A stretch of DNA of 64,000 nucleotides from Pseudomonas asplenii (GCF_001293465.1 NZ_JSYZ01000009.1:263078-327077); one strand, 5' to 3'; counted from the stretch's first letter, positions 9,336 to 19,465 are shown. The notes: generated from the sequence alone by a model not told the origin. Numbers and translations: made by a program.

Positions 9336-10547
9336 ATGCAGGTCAGCAAATCGAACAAGCTCGCCAACGTCTGCTATGACATTCGCGGCCCGGTGCTCAA
9401 GCACGCCAAACGCCTGGAAGAGGAAGGCCATCGCATCCTCAAGCTGAACATCGGCAACCCGGCGCCCTTTGGTTTCGAAGCGCCGGACGAAATCCTCCAG
9501 GATGTGATCCGCAACCTGCCGACCGCCCAGGGCTACAGCGATTCCAAGGGTCTTTTCAGCGCGCGCAAGGCGGTGATGCAGTACTACCAGCAGAAGCAGG
9601 TCGAAGGTGTCGGTATCGAGGACATCTACCTGGGCAACGGCGTTTCCGAGCTGATCGTGATGTCGATGCAGGCCCTGCTCAACAACGGCGACGAAGTGCT
9701 GGTCCCGGCACCGGACTATCCACTGTGGACCGCCGCGGTCAGCCTGTCCGGCGGCAAGGCGGTGCATTACCTGTGCGACGAGCAGGCCAACTGGTGGCCT
9801 GACCTGGCCGACATCAAGGCCAAGATCACCCCCAACACCAGGGCCATGGTGATCATCAACCCGAACAACCCGACCGGCGCGGTGTATTCGAAGGAAGTCC
9901 TGCTGGGCATGCTCGAACTGGCCCGCCAGCACAACCTCGTGGTGTTTTCCGACGAGATCTACGACAAGATCCTCTACGACGACGCCGTGCACGTCTGCAC
10001 CGCCTCGCTGGCACCGGACCTGCTGTGCCTGACCTTCAACGGCCTGTCCAAGTCCTACCGGGTCGCCGGCTTCCGCTCCGGCTGGATCGCCATCTCCGGT
10101 CCCAAGCACAATGCCCAGAGCTATATCGAAGGCCTCGACATTCTGGCCAACATGCGCCTGTGCGCCAACGTGCCGAGCCAGCATGCGATCCAGACCGCTC
10201 TCGGCGGCTACCAGAGCATCAACGACCTGGTGCTGCCACCCGGCCGCCTGCTGGAGCAGCGCAACCGCACCTGGGAACTGCTCAACGACATCCCCGGCGT
10301 CAGCTGCGTCAAGCCCATGGGCGCACTGTATGCCTTCCCGCGGATCGACCCCAAGGTCTGCCCGATCCACAACGACGAGAAGTTCGTCCTCGACCTGCTG
10401 CTCTCGGAAAAACTGCTGGTGGTACAGGGTACGGCCTTCAACTGGCCATGGCCGGATCACTTCCGGGTGGTCACCCTGCCACGGGTCGACGACCTGGAGC
10501 AGGCCATTGGCCGCATCGGCCACTTCCTGAAATCCTACCGCCAGTAA
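9336..10547 (+). CDS. alaA: Glutamate-pyruvate (alanine) aminotransferase, AlaA type
   Basis: 403 residues from the ATG at 9336; the frame is open further upstream but only this start matches the family N-terminus (KLANVCYDIRGPVL). Fold type I PLP enzyme with the NPNNPTGAVY loop, the DEIYDKILYD aspartate and the Schiff-base lysine in NGLSKSYRVAGFRSGW. It converts pyruvate and glutamate to alanine and 2-oxoglutarate. Length agrees with E. coli AlaA. It is divergent from msrB with about 225 bases between the starts. Confidence 0.9.
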   Translation: MQVSKSNKLANVCYDIRGPVLKHAKRLEEEGHRILKLNIGNPAPFGFEAPDEILQDVIRNLPTAQGYSDSKGLFSARKAVMQYYQQKQVEGVGIEDIYLGNGVSELIVMSMQALLNNGDEVLVPAPDYPLWTAAVSLSGGKAVHYLCDEQANWWPDLADIKAKITPNTRAMVIINPNNPTGAVYSKEVLLGMLELARQHNLVVFSDEIYDKILYDDAVHVCTASLAPDLLCLTFNGLSKSYRVAGFRSGWIAISGPKHNAQSYIEGLDILANMRLCANVPSQHAIQTALGGYQSINDLVLPPGRLLEQRNRTWELLNDIPGVSCVKPMGALYAFPRIDPKVCPIHNDEKFVLDLLLSEKLLVVQGTAFNWPWPDHFRVVTLPRVDDLEQAIGRIGHFLKSYRQ

Positions 10548-10560
10548 TATCCTACAACCC

Positions 10561-10587
10561 ACGGCGACTCCCGAGTGGCGTCGCCGT
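10561..10587. terminator. Stem-loop after alaA
   Basis: An 8-bp perfect stem (ACGGCGAC / GTCGCCGT) with an 11-base loop lies 13 bases after the alaA stop. There is no clear T-run, so it is a weak or processing-type terminator. The remaining 200 bases to the htpX promoter hold no convincing gene. Confidence 0.4.
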
Positions 10588-10792
10588 GCGGCCCCTCTCT
10601 CATCAGCTGTTTTTTGTATGCACATACGTCGTTCGCCGAACTGTTCCGTGCAATGCTGTCAAAGGCTCTGCAACGCAGTTTCCGCGGGCTACGACCGGCT
10701 GCGGGAAGAAAAACACCGACCTTTGTGATTCGGAAATGGCCGGCAGGATTCTACAATCGAGCTGTAGGACACAGTTTGAAATAGTCACCCGG

Positions 10793-10821
10793 TTGAATAG
10801 GCGGTAGCGGCACCTTATATA
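10793..10821 (+). promoter_or_regulatory. Sigma-70-type promoter of htpX
   Basis: TTGAAT at 10793-10798 and TATATA at 10816-10821 with a 17-base spacer, about 45 bases before the start codon. HtpX genes are often heat or envelope-stress induced; I see no convincing sigma-32 element with correct spacing here. Confidence 0.6.
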
Positions 10822-10865
10822 CCCCGCATAAAGCGACATCTTTAGATGAGGAGATACTTTCAACC

Positions 10866-11753
10866 ATGATGCGCATCCTGCTGTTCTTGGCTACCAACCT
10901 GGCGGTCGTGCTGATTGCCAGCATCACCCTGAGCCTTTTCGGCTTCAACGGGTTCATGGCGGCCAATGGGGTTGATCTCAACCTCAATCAGCTGCTGATC
11001 TTCTGTGCGGTCTTTGGTTTTGCCGGTTCGCTGTTCTCGCTGTTCATATCCAAATGGATGGCGAAGATGAGCACCAGTACCCAGATCATTACCCAGCCAC
11101 GCACCCGCCACGAGCAATGGCTGCTGCAAACCGTCGAGCAACTGTCCCGTGAAGCCGGGATCAAGATGCCGGAGGTCGGCATCTTCCCGGCCTACGAGGC
11201 GAACGCCTTCGCCACCGGCTGGAACAAGAACGACGCGCTGGTCGCGGTCAGCCAGGGTCTGCTGGAGCGCTTCTCGCCCGATGAAGTGAAGGCCGTGCTG
11301 GCCCACGAGATCGGTCACGTGGCCAACGGCGACATGGTCACCCTGGCACTGGTCCAGGGCGTGGTGAACACCTTCGTCATGTTCTTCGCGCGGATCATCG
11401 GCAACTTCGTCGACAAGGTCATCTTCAAGAACGAAGAAGGCCAGGGTATCGCCTACTACGTGGCGACCATCTTCGCCGAACTGGTCCTGGGCTTCCTCGC
11501 CAGCGCCATCGTCATGTGGTTCTCGCGCAAGCGCGAATTCCGTGCCGACGAAGCCGGTGCCAGCCTGGCCGGTACCGCCGCAATGATTGGCGCCCTGCAG
11601 CGCCTGCGCGCCGAACAGGGCCTGCCGGTGCACATGCCCGACACGCTGAACGCCTTCGGTATCAACGGCGGCCTGAAGCAGGGCCTGGCCAAGATGTTCA
11701 TGAGCCACCCGCCGCTGGAAGAGCGTATCGACGCCCTGCGTCGCCGCGGCTGA
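10866..11753 (+). CDS. htpX: Inner-membrane zinc metalloprotease HtpX
   Basis: 295 residues with two N-terminal membrane segments (residues 5-25 and 42-62), the zinc motif HEIGH at 147-151, two further membrane segments and the distal glutamate in [11 protein letters not shown]48-family protease that degrades misfolded membrane proteins together with FtsH. Two adjacent ATG codons (10866 and 10869) follow GAGGAG. It is a single-gene unit with its own promoter. Confidence 0.95.
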   Translation: MMRILLFLATNLAVVLIASITLSLFGFNGFMAANGVDLNLNQLLIFCAVFGFAGSLFSLFISKWMAKMSTSTQIITQPRTRHEQWLLQTVEQLSREAGIKMPEVGIFPAYEANAFATGWNKNDALVAVSQGLLERFSPDEVKAVLAHEIGHVANGDMVTLALVQGVVNTFVMFFARIIGNFVDKVIFKNEEGQGIAYYVATIFAELVLGFLASAIVMWFSRKREFRADEAGASLAGTAAMIGALQRLRAEQGLPVHMPDTLNAFGINGGLKQGLAKMFMSHPPLEERIDALRRRG

Positions 11754-11764
11754 CCGCCACTTGC

Positions 11765-11786
11765 GGGAGCCTGCCTGCTGGCTCCC
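11765..11786. repeat. REP-like hairpin downstream of htpX
   Basis: GGGAGCC and GGCTCCC form a 7-bp stem with an 8-base loop between convergent htpX and tpm. The surrounding TTGCGGGAGCC context resembles the intergenic REP sequences common in fluorescent pseudomonads. It may also stop transcription. Confidence 0.45.
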
Positions 11787-11802
11787 ACAGGGCACAGTAC
11801 CC

Positions 11803-12468
11803 TCAGCCGATCCGGTTCCTCTCCAACCGATACACCCGTTCCTCAAGGCGAGTCACCCCCGCCTTGAGGAACTTCCAGCTCTCACCGAGCACATCCTTCT
11901 GCTCTTCCACCTGAACCTCCCACGCCGGCTCCAGCAGACTGCGCACCTCACCGTCGAGGACGGCGAAGGGCGGCCCGTTCAGCAGCGACTGGTCGTAGTC
12001 CAGCGTAATCAGCAGGCCCTGGCAGCCGCCGGGCAGAATCCGCGTCAGGTGGCTCGCATAACGTTGGCGCATCTCGGCTGGCAAGGCGATCATCGCAGCC
12101 CGGTCATAGAGCGCCGCACAGTCGGCGACGTCCTCGGCGCTCAGAGCGAAGAAATCCCCGCACCAGAGCTGCAGCGACCCGGCCTCGTAGATCCGGAAGC
12201 CGCCCTGCTCGCGCACCCGCGGCTGCAACTGACGCTCCAGGAAAAAGTCCTCGACCGCCTTCCTCGACAGCTCGACGCCCAGCACCCGCAATCCCTGCGC
12301 CGCCAGCCAGGCCAGATCGAGACTCTTGCCACACAATGGCACCAGCACCCGCCCACCCGGCTCCAACGGCAGGTCCGGCCAGTAGCGCTGCAGATAGGGA
12401 TTGACCTGATCCAGATGAAAGCCGATCTGGCCGAGCTCCCAGCGTTTGTGCCAAAACTCAGGCTGCAT
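11803..12468 (-). CDS. tpm: Thiopurine S-methyltransferase
   Basis: 221 residues from the ATG at 12468. SAM-dependent methyltransferase with the family pattern: [18 protein letters not shown] at the N-terminus, [14 protein letters not shown] as the SAM-binding motif [14 protein letters not shown] and the acidic [10 protein letters not shown] region. The bacterial enzyme methylates selenium, tellurium and thiopurine compounds. It is convergent with htpX and divergent from the dioxygenase gene. Confidence 0.9.
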   Translation of the reverse strand: MQPEFWHKRWELGQIGFHLDQVNPYLQRYWPDLPLEPGGRVLVPLCGKSLDLAWLAAQGLRVLGVELSRKAVEDFFLERQLQPRVREQGGFRIYEAGSLQLWCGDFFALSAEDVADCAALYDRAAMIALPAEMRQRYASHLTRILPGGCQGLLITLDYDQSLLNGPPFAVLDGEVRSLLEPAWEVQVEEQKDVLGESWKFLKAGVTRLEERVYRLERNRIG

Positions 12469-12571
12469 GTTTAACCCCAATAATTCGATCAGAATCCACT
12501 AAAACTTATATTAGATTTAGATCAATGTTTTGAATGAAGATGGTGCCATCTTAACGCTCAGGACCTTGCCC

Positions 12572-13339
12572 ATGTTCCCCAGCCTGTTCATCTCCCACGG
12601 CTCGCCCATGCTGGCCCTCGAACCCGGCGCCAGCGGCCCGGCCCTGGCCAGGCTGGCCGCCGAACTGCCACGACCCAGGGCCATCGTGATCGTCTCGGCG
12701 CACTGGGAAAGCCAGGGACTGCTGGTCGGCAGCAGCCCGCACCCGGAAACCTGGCATGACTTCGGCGGATTCCCCCGCGAACTGTTCGCCGTGCAGTACC
12801 CGGCACCGGGCCAGCCGGAGCTGGCTGCCGAGGTGGCCGGGCTGCTGACGCAGGCGGGCCTGCCGGCGCGGCTGGACGCCACCCGCCCCTTCGACCATGG
12901 CGTCTGGGTGCCGATGAAACTGATGTATCCCGAAGCCGATATCCCCATCGTCCAGGTCTCGCTGCCCAGCCACATGGGCCCGGCCTTGCAGACCCGCATC
13001 GGGCAGGCCCTGCGCGGCCTGCGCGAGCAGGGCATTCTGCTGGTGGGCTCCGGCAGCATCACCCATAACCTCGGCGAGCTGAACTGGCGCGCCGGCCCGG
13101 AGGTCATCGAACCCTGGGCCAAGGCCTTCCGCGACTGGATGGTGGAAAAGCTCGCCGCCGATGACGACGCCGCCCTGAACGACTATCGCCGCCAGGCCCC
13201 CCATGCCGTGCGCAACCACCCCAGCGACGAACATCTGCTGCCGCTGTACTTCGCCCGCGGCGCCGGCGAGCGGATGGGGATCGTTCACCAGGGCTTCACC
13301 CTGGGCGCGCTGGGCATGGACATCTACCGCTTCGACTGA
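12572..13339 (+). CDS. DODA-type extradiol dioxygenase family protein (YgiD-like)
   Basis: 255 residues from the ATG at 12572; the longer frame begins in the intergenic region. Class III extradiol dioxygenase fold of the 4,5-DOPA dioxygenase type: metal-ligand histidines in FISHGSP, VSAHWES and RPFDHGVWVP, and a further conserved histidine in SGSITHNLGEL. The likely metal is Zn or Fe(II). The physiological substrate of bacterial members is not settled. Followed by a strong bidirectional terminator shared with the convergent helicase gene. Confidence 0.8.
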   Translation: MFPSLFISHGSPMLALEPGASGPALARLAAELPRPRAIVIVSAHWESQGLLVGSSPHPETWHDFGGFPRELFAVQYPAPGQPELAAEVAGLLTQAGLPARLDATRPFDHGVWVPMKLMYPEADIPIVQVSLPSHMGPALQTRIGQALRGLREQGILLVGSGSITHNLGELNWRAGPEVIEPWAKAFRDWMVEKLAADDDAALNDYRRQAPHAVRNHPSDEHLLPLYFARGAGERMGIVHQGFTLGALGMDIYRFD

Positions 13340-13401
13340 GCAGGTATCATGACGCTGCCCGCGCAGGGGGGCGGTTTCATGGCCATGAGCAAGTCTTGAA
13401 A

Positions 13402-13434
13402 TCCTGTTCACGGGCAAGCCCCGCTCCCGCAGGC
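13402..13434. repeat. REP-like element
   Basis: A stretch with CGGGCAAGCCCCGCTCCCG resembles the pseudomonad REP family. It lies in the 180-base convergent gap between the dioxygenase and helicase genes, which otherwise holds only the terminator. Confidence 0.35.
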
Positions 13435-13465
13435 CTCGAGCCAGGCGCACCGCCTGGCACCAGGC

Positions 13466-13499
13466 AAAAAAAATCCCCGAACCGGTCGGGGATTTTTTT
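13466..13499. terminator. Bidirectional intrinsic terminator
   Basis: Stem TCCCCGA / TCGGGGA with loop ACCGG, flanked by A8 on the left and T7 on the right, so it can end both the plus-strand dioxygenase transcript and the minus-strand helicase transcript. Confidence 0.9.
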
Positions 13500-13523
13500 A
13501 TCGATCAATCAACCCAGGGCCGA

Positions 13524-15188
13524 TCAATCCTCGCGGTAGCGACGCAGTTTCAGCTGCTTGCCGGCAACCCGGGTGTCCTTCAGCTTGGTCAGCAGGCGGT
13601 CCAGGCCTTCTTCAGGCAGTTCCACCAGGCTGAAGCTGTCACGCACCTGGATGCGACCGATGGCTTCACGTGCCAGGCCACCTTCATTGAGGATGGCGCC
13701 CAGCAGGTTCTTCGCCGCGATACCGTCACGCGCGCCCAGCGCGGTACGGCAACGGGCACGGCCTTCGGCCAGTGGCATCGGCGCACGACGTTCGCGCTCG
13801 GGACGATCGCCGGAACGCTCCGGACGCTCGCCACGCGGGGTGCTGTTCGGCACCAGCGGACGCTCTTTCTCGATCGCCGCCAGGTTCAGCGCCTGACCAT
13901 TGGTGGCCTTGCGCAGCAGGGCCGCGGCCAGAGCGCGCGGGCTGCAACCGATGTCGGCGGTCAGGCGGTCGAGCAGATCGCCGTGAGTCGCTTCGGCCTC
14001 GGTCACCAGCGGAGCCAGGCTGTTGGTCAGTTTCTTGATGCGCGAGTCGAGAATCGCCTGGGCGTCCGGCAGACGCACTTCAGCCACTTTCTGCCCGGTC
14101 ACACGCTCGATCACCTGCAGCATGCGGCGCTCACGTGGCGTCACCAGCAGCAGCGCACGACCTTCGCGACCGGCACGGCCGGTACGGCCGATACGGTGCA
14201 CGTAGGACTCCGGATCGTACGGCATATCGACGTTGAACACGTGGGTGATGCGCGGTACGTCCAGGCCACGGGCGGCCACGTCGGTGGCGACGACGATGTC
14301 CAGGCGACCGTCCTTGAGCGAGTCGATCACGCGCTCACGCTGGTTCTGGGCAATGTCGCCGTTCAGGGCAGCAGCCTTGTAGCCCTTGGCTTCCAGGGCG
14401 CTGGCCAGGTCCAGGGTGGCCTGCTTGGTACGCACGAACATGATCAGCGCGTCGAAGTCCTCGACTTCCAGCAGGCTCAGCACGGCCGAGGTCTTCTGGT
14501 CGGCGTGAACCAGCAGGTGAGCCTGCTCGATCGCGGTGACGGTCTGGGTCTTGCTCTGGATCTTGACGTGTTTCGGGTCCTTGAGGTGACGCTCGGCGAT
14601 CGCGCGGATCGACTGCGGCAGGGTGGCCGAGAACAGAACGGTCTGACGGCTTTCAGGCATGGCCTTGAAGATGACTTCCAGGTCATCCATGAAGCCGAGC
14701 TTGAGCATCTCGTCCGCTTCGTCGAGAACCAGGTGGTTCACGGTTGCCAGGACTTTTTCGTCGCGACGCAGGTGGTCGCACAGACGGCCTGGGGTGGCGA
14801 CAACGATCTGTGCGCCATTACGGATTGCTTTCAACTGCGGGCCCATCGGCGCACCGCCATAGACGGCCACGACAGTCACGCCAGGCATCTGCTTGGCGTA
14901 GGTTTCGAAAGCGGTTGCAACTTGCAGCGCCAACTCACGGGTTGGGGCCAGGATCAGAGCTTGCGGCTCGCGCTTGGACGGATCGATGCGGTGCAGGATG
15001 GGCAGGGCGAAAGCGGCCGTCTTACCGGTACCGGTTTGTGCCTGACCAATCATGTCATGACCGGCAAGGATGATCGGGATCGACTGCTGCTGAATGGCCG
15101 AAGGCTCTTCGTAGCCGGTGGCGACTACTGCAGCGACAATACTGGGATGAAGTTCAAGAGCGGCGAAGCCGCCGATTTCCTGGGTCAT
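13524..15188 (-). CDS. deaD: DEAD-box ATP-dependent RNA helicase (DeaD/CsdA type)
   Basis: 554 residues from the ATG at 15188, preceded by GAGG; the open frame continues about 380 bases upstream but that is leader. Q-motif near residue 30, Walker A AQTGTGKT at 50-57, DEAD in LVLDEADEML, SAT in LFSATLPQ, and HRIGRTGRAGREG. After the helicase core comes a basic Arg/Glu-rich linker and a C-terminal DbpA-like RNA-binding region. CsdA/DeaD proteins remodel ribosome assembly and mRNA at low temperature. The long leader is typical of cold-regulated helicase genes. Confidence 0.9.
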   Translation of the reverse strand: MTQEIGGFAALELHPSIVAAVVATGYEEPSAIQQQSIPIILAGHDMIGQAQTGTGKTAAFALPILHRIDPSKREPQALILAPTRELALQVATAFETYAKQMPGVTVVAVYGGAPMGPQLKAIRNGAQIVVATPGRLCDHLRRDEKVLATVNHLVLDEADEMLKLGFMDDLEVIFKAMPESRQTVLFSATLPQSIRAIAERHLKDPKHVKIQSKTQTVTAIEQAHLLVHADQKTSAVLSLLEVEDFDALIMFVRTKQATLDLASALEAKGYKAAALNGDIAQNQRERVIDSLKDGRLDIVVATDVAARGLDVPRITHVFNVDMPYDPESYVHRIGRTGRAGREGRALLLVTPRERRMLQVIERVTGQKVAEVRLPDAQAILDSRIKKLTNSLAPLVTEAEATHGDLLDRLTADIGCSPRALAAALLRKATNGQALNLAAIEKERPLVPNSTPRGERPERSGDRPERERRAPMPLAEGRARCRTALGARDGIAAKNLLGAILNEGGLAREAIGRIQVRDSFSLVELPEEGLDRLLTKLKDTRVAGKQLKLRRYRED

Positions 15189-15410
15189 GGGTCTGCCTCT
15201 AAGTGCATCCGCAAAGACCCATGCTCCAAAGCTGCGCATGCCGTGTAAGACTCTGAGAGTCACCCTGGCAGCTTTGTCGGCGGGGATTTGCGAAAACGAT
15301 TGAATGAAAGGATCGTCGAGGATCGTCCGCTGGGGCGAACAGCACCCGAAGTTGTCTTCGGGCAATTGCATTCCTAAACGCGGCCCGGCTAAAGGCCGGC
15401 GCGCACTATA
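15189..15410 (-). promoter_or_regulatory. Promoter and long 5' leader of the helicase gene
   Basis: A TATAGT -10 element (minus strand, 15405-15410) lies about 215 bases before the start codon; no good -35 is visible upstream. A GC-rich hairpin follows directly (CCGGCC ... GGCCGG), and a second hairpin (CCCGAAGACAACTTCGGG) sits further in. Long structured leaders are known for cold-shock helicase mRNAs. No protein-coding signal was recognised here. Confidence 0.5.
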
Positions 15411-15565
15411 CCGGAACTGACAAAAAAAGGGAGTTTTTTTTATCGGAAAACACCAGTTGACGGCCCTCTGCACCGGGCTTTGCGGATAACCGACCAACGG
15501 GTTGCCGACTGTCCGCGTGCCTGGCGGCTTAAACGATTCACTCGTCGGTTCGATGGCGACAGGGT

Positions 15566-16321
15566 TCAACTCGCCGGACGGATGTCCTTGATCAACGGCC
15601 GCAACGAATAGCCGAGGCGCGGTGCCAGGCCGTCAGCACGGGCAATCAGCGCGTCCATGTCCAACGCCTGGTCCAGGTCCGCCGGGATGATCAGGATGAC
15701 ATTGCCCTCCTTCACCGGCAGTTCCCAGTAATGCCGGTGATAAAGGCCGCGCAACAGGGCCGCGCCGAGCGGTTTGCCATCATCGGTGGCCCACTGGTTG
15801 ATCACCAGCCAGCCACCGGGGTTGAGCTTCTTCTGGCAGTTTTCCAGGAAGCCCCAGGCCAGGTGCCCCGCCCCCGGGCCGACATCGGTATACAGGTCGA
15901 CGAAGATCAGGTCCGCCGGCTCCGCCGTGTCCAGCAGTTCCAGGGCATCGCCGACTCGAATGTAGAGGCGCGGATCGTCATCCAGCCCCAGGTACTCGAT
16001 GGCCAGTCGCGGCACGTCGGGGCGCAGCTCGATGGCCTCGACATCCTCCAGCGGCAGGAACTTCAGGCAGGCCTGGGTCAGCGTCCCGGCGCCCAGCCCG
16101 AGGAACAGCGCACTTTCCGGCTGCTCATGGCACAGGGCACCGATCAGCATCGCCCGGGTATAGTCATACTCCAGCCAGCTGGGATCGGCGGTAAACACGC
16201 AGCTCTGCTCGATCGCATCGCCAAATTCGAGAAAGCGGTAGTCCTCCACTTCCAGCACGCGAATCATGCCGAAGGCGTCGTGCACTTCAGCCAGCAGACG
16301 CTCGACGCGCTCCTCACTCAT
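15566..16321 (-). CDS. Spermidine-synthase-like (Rossmann methyltransferase fold) protein
   Basis: 251 residues from the ATG at 16321 with AAGGAG in front. The spermidine-synthase-like fold is shown by [34 protein letters not shown] and [16 protein letters not shown]. It lacks the N-terminal beta-strand domain of true SpeE and the classical polyamine-binding residues cannot be confirmed, so a polyamine role is unproven. It is divergent from the DAHP synthase gene. Confidence 0.7.
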   Translation of the reverse strand: MSEERVERLLAEVHDAFGMIRVLEVEDYRFLEFGDAIEQSCVFTADPSWLEYDYTRAMLIGALCHEQPESALFLGLGAGTLTQACLKFLPLEDVEAIELRPDVPRLAIEYLGLDDDPRLYIRVGDALELLDTAEPADLIFVDLYTDVGPGAGHLAWGFLENCQKKLNPGGWLVINQWATDDGKPLGAALLRGLYHRHYWELPVKEGNVILIIPADLDQALDMDALIARADGLAPRLGYSLRPLIKDIRPAS

Positions 16322-16476
16322 TTCAACTCCTTGGCGCAACCGGCCACTGCCGGCGCGATGAATCAGCCGCTCGGCCACGAGCGGCAAAGCGCGATTGTCA
16401 GCCATGCCACGGCAGCAGGTCACGTACTAATTTGCTGCTACCATGGGTGCCTTACCGTCAACGACTAGAGTGCATG

Positions 16477-17823
16477 ATGAGCCAACCCTGGAGCCCTGAC
16501 AGCTGGCGCCCCCTGCCGATCCAGCAACAACCGCAATACCCGGACGCCGCTCATCTGCTGCGCGTCGAACAGACCCTGGCCAGTTACCCACCGCTGGTGT
16601 TTGCCGGCGAAGCCCGCGAACTGCGTCGCCAGTTCGCCGAGGTCACCGAAGGCCGTGCCTTCCTGCTCCAGGGCGGCGACTGTGCGGAGAGCTTCGCGGA
16701 GTTCTCCGCGGCGAAGATTCGCGACACGTTCAAGGTGCTGTTGCAGATGGCGGTGGTCATGACCTTCGCCGCCGGCTGCCCGGTGGTCAAGGTCGGGCGC
16801 ATGGCCGGCCAGTTCGCCAAGCCGCGCTCGGCCAATGACGAAACCCTCGATGGCGTGACCCTGCCGGCCTACCGTGGCGATATCGTCAATGGCATCGGCT
16901 TCGACGCCCAGAGCCGTGCGCCGGACCCCGAACGCCTGCTGCAGTCCTACCACCAGTCGACGGCCACCCTGAACCTGCTGCGGGCCTTCGCCCAGGGCGG
17001 CTTTGCCGACCTGCACCAGGTGCACAAGTGGAACCTGGACTTCATCGCCAACTCGGCCCTGGCCGAGAAGTACAGCCAGTTGGCCGACCGTATCGATGAA
17101 ACCCTGGCCTTCATGCGCGCCTGCGGCCTGGACACTGCACCGCAACTACGCGAAACCAGCTTCTTCACCGCCCACGAAGCACTGCTGCTGAACTATGAGG
17201 AGGCCTTCGTCCGCCGTGACAGCCTGACCAACGACTACTACGACTGCTCGGCGCACATGCTCTGGATCGGCGACCGCACCCGCCAGCTCGACGGTGCCCA
17301 CGTCGAATTCCTGCGCGGGGTGAACAACCCGATCGGGGTCAAGGTCGGTCCGAGCATGAACACCGACGAACTGATCCGCCTGATCGACATCCTCAACCCG
17401 GACAACGACCCCGGGCGCCTCAACCTGATCGTGCGCATGGGTGCGAACAAGGTGGGCGAGCACCTGCCATCGTTGATTCGTGCGGTGGAAAGCGAAGGCA
17501 AGCGCGTGCTGTGGAGTTCCGACCCGATGCACGGCAACACCATCAAGGCCAGCAGCGGCTACAAGACCCGCGACTTCGCGCAGATCCTCAGCGAAGTGAA
17601 GCAGTTCTTCCAGGTACACCAGGCCGAAGGCAGCTATGCCGGCGGCATCCACATCGAGATGACCGGGCAGAATGTCACCGAGTGCATCGGTGGTGCACGG
17701 CCGATTACCGAGGATGGATTGTCGGATCGGTACCACACCCACTGCGACCCGCGGATGAATGCCGACCAGTCGCTGGAACTGGCGTTCCTGATTGCCGAGA
17801 CGCTCAAGCAGGTGCGGCGTTGA
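16477..17823 (+). CDS. 3-deoxy-7-phosphoheptulonate (DAHP) synthase, class II
   Basis: 448 residues. Plant-like class II enzyme condensing phosphoenolpyruvate and erythrose-4-phosphate, the first step of the shikimate pathway. Diagnostic segments are [57 protein letters not shown] and [18 protein letters not shown]. Two adjacent ATG codons (16474, 16477) are possible; Shine-Dalgarno support is weak. The gene corresponds to PAO1 PA2843 by position (memory). The feedback effector cannot be read from the sequence. Confidence 0.9.
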   Translation: MSQPWSPDSWRPLPIQQQPQYPDAAHLLRVEQTLASYPPLVFAGEARELRRQFAEVTEGRAFLLQGGDCAESFAEFSAAKIRDTFKVLLQMAVVMTFAAGCPVVKVGRMAGQFAKPRSANDETLDGVTLPAYRGDIVNGIGFDAQSRAPDPERLLQSYHQSTATLNLLRAFAQGGFADLHQVHKWNLDFIANSALAEKYSQLADRIDETLAFMRACGLDTAPQLRETSFFTAHEALLLNYEEAFVRRDSLTNDYYDCSAHMLWIGDRTRQLDGAHVEFLRGVNNPIGVKVGPSMNTDELIRLIDILNPDNDPGRLNLIVRMGANKVGEHLPSLIRAVESEGKRVLWSSDPMHGNTIKASSGYKTRDFAQILSEVKQFFQVHQAEGSYAGGIHIEMTGQNVTECIGGARPITEDGLSDRYHTHCDPRMNADQSLELAFLIAETLKQVRR

Positions 17824-17839
17824 GCCAATGAGTTGTCTT

Positions 17840-17886
17840 GCAGTCAGGTAGATCGCATTCGCGGCGAATGCGATCTACCTGACTGC
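17840..17886. terminator. Perfect 22-bp-arm hairpin between convergent genes
   Basis: Arms 17840-17861 and 17865-17886 are exact reverse complements with a 3-base CGG loop. It sits between the convergent DAHP synthase and YcaQ-type genes and can stop both transcripts. There is no T-run, so it may be a REP-like element. Confidence 0.7.
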
Positions 17887-17893
17887 ACATCTT

Positions 17894-19105
17894 TCAGAGC
17901 AGCCCACTCAACCGCCGTGCACTCTCGCGCGGACAATTGAGCTGGATATCCGCCAAGCCCAACCAGTCCGCCAACTGCCGCAGGTTGGCCGCCAGCGCCA
18001 CCATACCCGCGTCGTCCAATCCGTGTTCCTCTTCATGCACCGCATGCACGGCCAACCGGCCCTGCGCCCGTTCGGCGCGCAGATCGACCCGCGCGGCAAT
18101 CCGCTCGCCATGCAGGAACGGCAACACATAATAGCCATAGACCCGCTTGTGCTGCGGCGTGTAGATCTCCAGCCGATAGCGGAAATCGAACAATCGCTCG
18201 GTTCGGCTGCGCTCCCAGATCAATGAGTCGAACGGCGACAGCAAGGCGCTGGCCTCGACCTTGCGCGGCACCTTGACCGCTGCCGGACAGTACGCCGGCT
18301 GACGCCAGCCCTGTACCTGGCAGAGTTGCACTTCGCCCGCCTCCACCAGTTCCGCCAGACGCGCCCGGCTGTCGGCCGGGTCAAGCCGGTAGTAGTCGCG
18401 CAAATCCTTTTCGGTCGCCACCCCGAGGGCCAATGCCGCCTGACGCAGCAGCCCGCGCTGGGCCTCGGCCTCATCGACCGGTGCCTGCCCGAGCACCGCC
18501 CTGGGGATCACCCGCTCCGGCAGGTCGTAGAGCCGTTCGAAACCGCGGCGCCCGGCCACGGTGACCTCACCGGCGGCGAACAGCCATTCCAGCGCGTGTT
18601 TCTCGGCGCTCCAGTCCCACCAGGGCCCAGCCTTTTCCTCACGGTTCGACAGGCTGCCAGCCCCCAGCGCCCCACGCGCCTCGACCTGCGCCAGCACCCG
18701 GCGAATGGTGGCCTGCTGTTCGCGACCGAACTGCGCCATCTGTCTATAGATGCCCTCGCCCCGGGAAGCCCGCACCATGCGCCAGCGCATCAACGGATAC
18801 AACGCCATCGGCAGCAACGAAGCCTCATGCCCCCAGTACTCGAACAACGTACGTCGTCGCCCCCGGCTCCAGGCGGCCTGGTCGAGCAGATCGGCGGGGT
18901 AGTTGCCCAGGCGGGAAAACAGCGGCAGGTAATGGGAACGCACCAGTGCATTGACCGAATCGATCTGCACCACACCCAGGCGCTCGATCAGGCGATTGAC
19001 CTGCCGCGGCTGGATCGTCACCTGGCGCTGGCGGCTCTGGAATCCCTGGGCCGCCAGCGCCAGGCGACGGGCTTGCTTCAACGAAAACGACAGGTCTGCG
19101 GGCAT
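17894..19105 (-). CDS. YcaQ-type winged-helix DNA glycosylase (HTH_42 / DUF1006)
   Basis: 403 residues from the ATG at 19105 with AAGGAGG in front. It matches the crosslink-repair glycosylase family (E. coli YcaQ/AlkX): the N-terminal LGVVQIDSVNALVRSHYLPLFSRLG, LFEYWGHEASLLP and the C-terminal LLSPFDSLIWERSRTERLFDF, with RVYGYYVLPFLHG. These enzymes remove alkylated bases and unhook interstrand crosslinks. It is convergent with the DAHP synthase gene. Confidence 0.85.
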   Translation of the reverse strand: MPADLSFSLKQARRLALAAQGFQSRQRQVTIQPRQVNRLIERLGVVQIDSVNALVRSHYLPLFSRLGNYPADLLDQAAWSRGRRRTLFEYWGHEASLLPMALYPLMRWRMVRASRGEGIYRQMAQFGREQQATIRRVLAQVEARGALGAGSLSNREEKAGPWWDWSAEKHALEWLFAAGEVTVAGRRGFERLYDLPERVIPRAVLGQAPVDEAEAQRGLLRQAALALGVATEKDLRDYYRLDPADSRARLAELVEAGEVQLCQVQGWRQPAYCPAAVKVPRKVEASALLSPFDSLIWERSRTERLFDFRYRLEIYTPQHKRVYGYYVLPFLHGERIAARVDLRAERAQGRLAVHAVHEEEHGLDDAGMVALAANLRQLADWLGLADIQLNCPRESARRLSGLL

Positions 19106-19175
19106 GTACGCCTCCTTGTGAACCCGCAAACTACTCCAGTCGCCCCCTGTTTGGGTAGCACCGGCCCGCTCGCCA

Positions 19176-19403
19176 TCAGCGGCCCTTGCCCAACGGATCG
19201 TTCCAGAAGTGCTGATGGGTTTCCCCATCGATATCGGCACGACTGAGCCCGATATCCTTGAGTGCATCGTCGCTCAACGACGCCAGCATCTGGCGCTCGC
19301 GGGACAACTCGTACCAGCGCGCCAACCGCTGCCACATACCCGACAGCGACAGCCCCGTACGCGCACTTGCGCCAACCAGCAGATAACCTTTCTGACCTTT
19401 CAT
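19176..19403 (-). CDS. Small DUF1127 protein
   Basis: 75 residues from the ATG at 19403 (or 19406), after GGAGG. The central part WQRLARWYELSRERQMLASLSDDALKDIGLSRADI is the DUF1127 (YjiS-like) arginine-rich helix pair. Small DUF1127 proteins in alphaproteobacteria affect RNA and phosphate metabolism; in pseudomonads the role is unknown. It is divergent from the interrupted LysR gene with about 60 bases between, so the LysR protein may have controlled it. Confidence 0.8.
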   Translation of the reverse strand: MKGQKGYLLVGASARTGLSLSGMWQRLARWYELSRERQMLASLSDDALKDIGLSRADIDGETHQHFWNDPLGKGR

Positions 19404-19465
19404 CATCCTGCCCTCCAGTAGGGGATGACTGAAGTCTGTGCCTGGGGCTAAGATCAATCCAACGA

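Noticed and set aside
13524..15569. 681-residue version of the DEAD-box helicase
   Set aside because: The first 127 codons cover the predicted promoter and leader, and the family N-terminus begins at the ATG at 15188 with GAGG in front.
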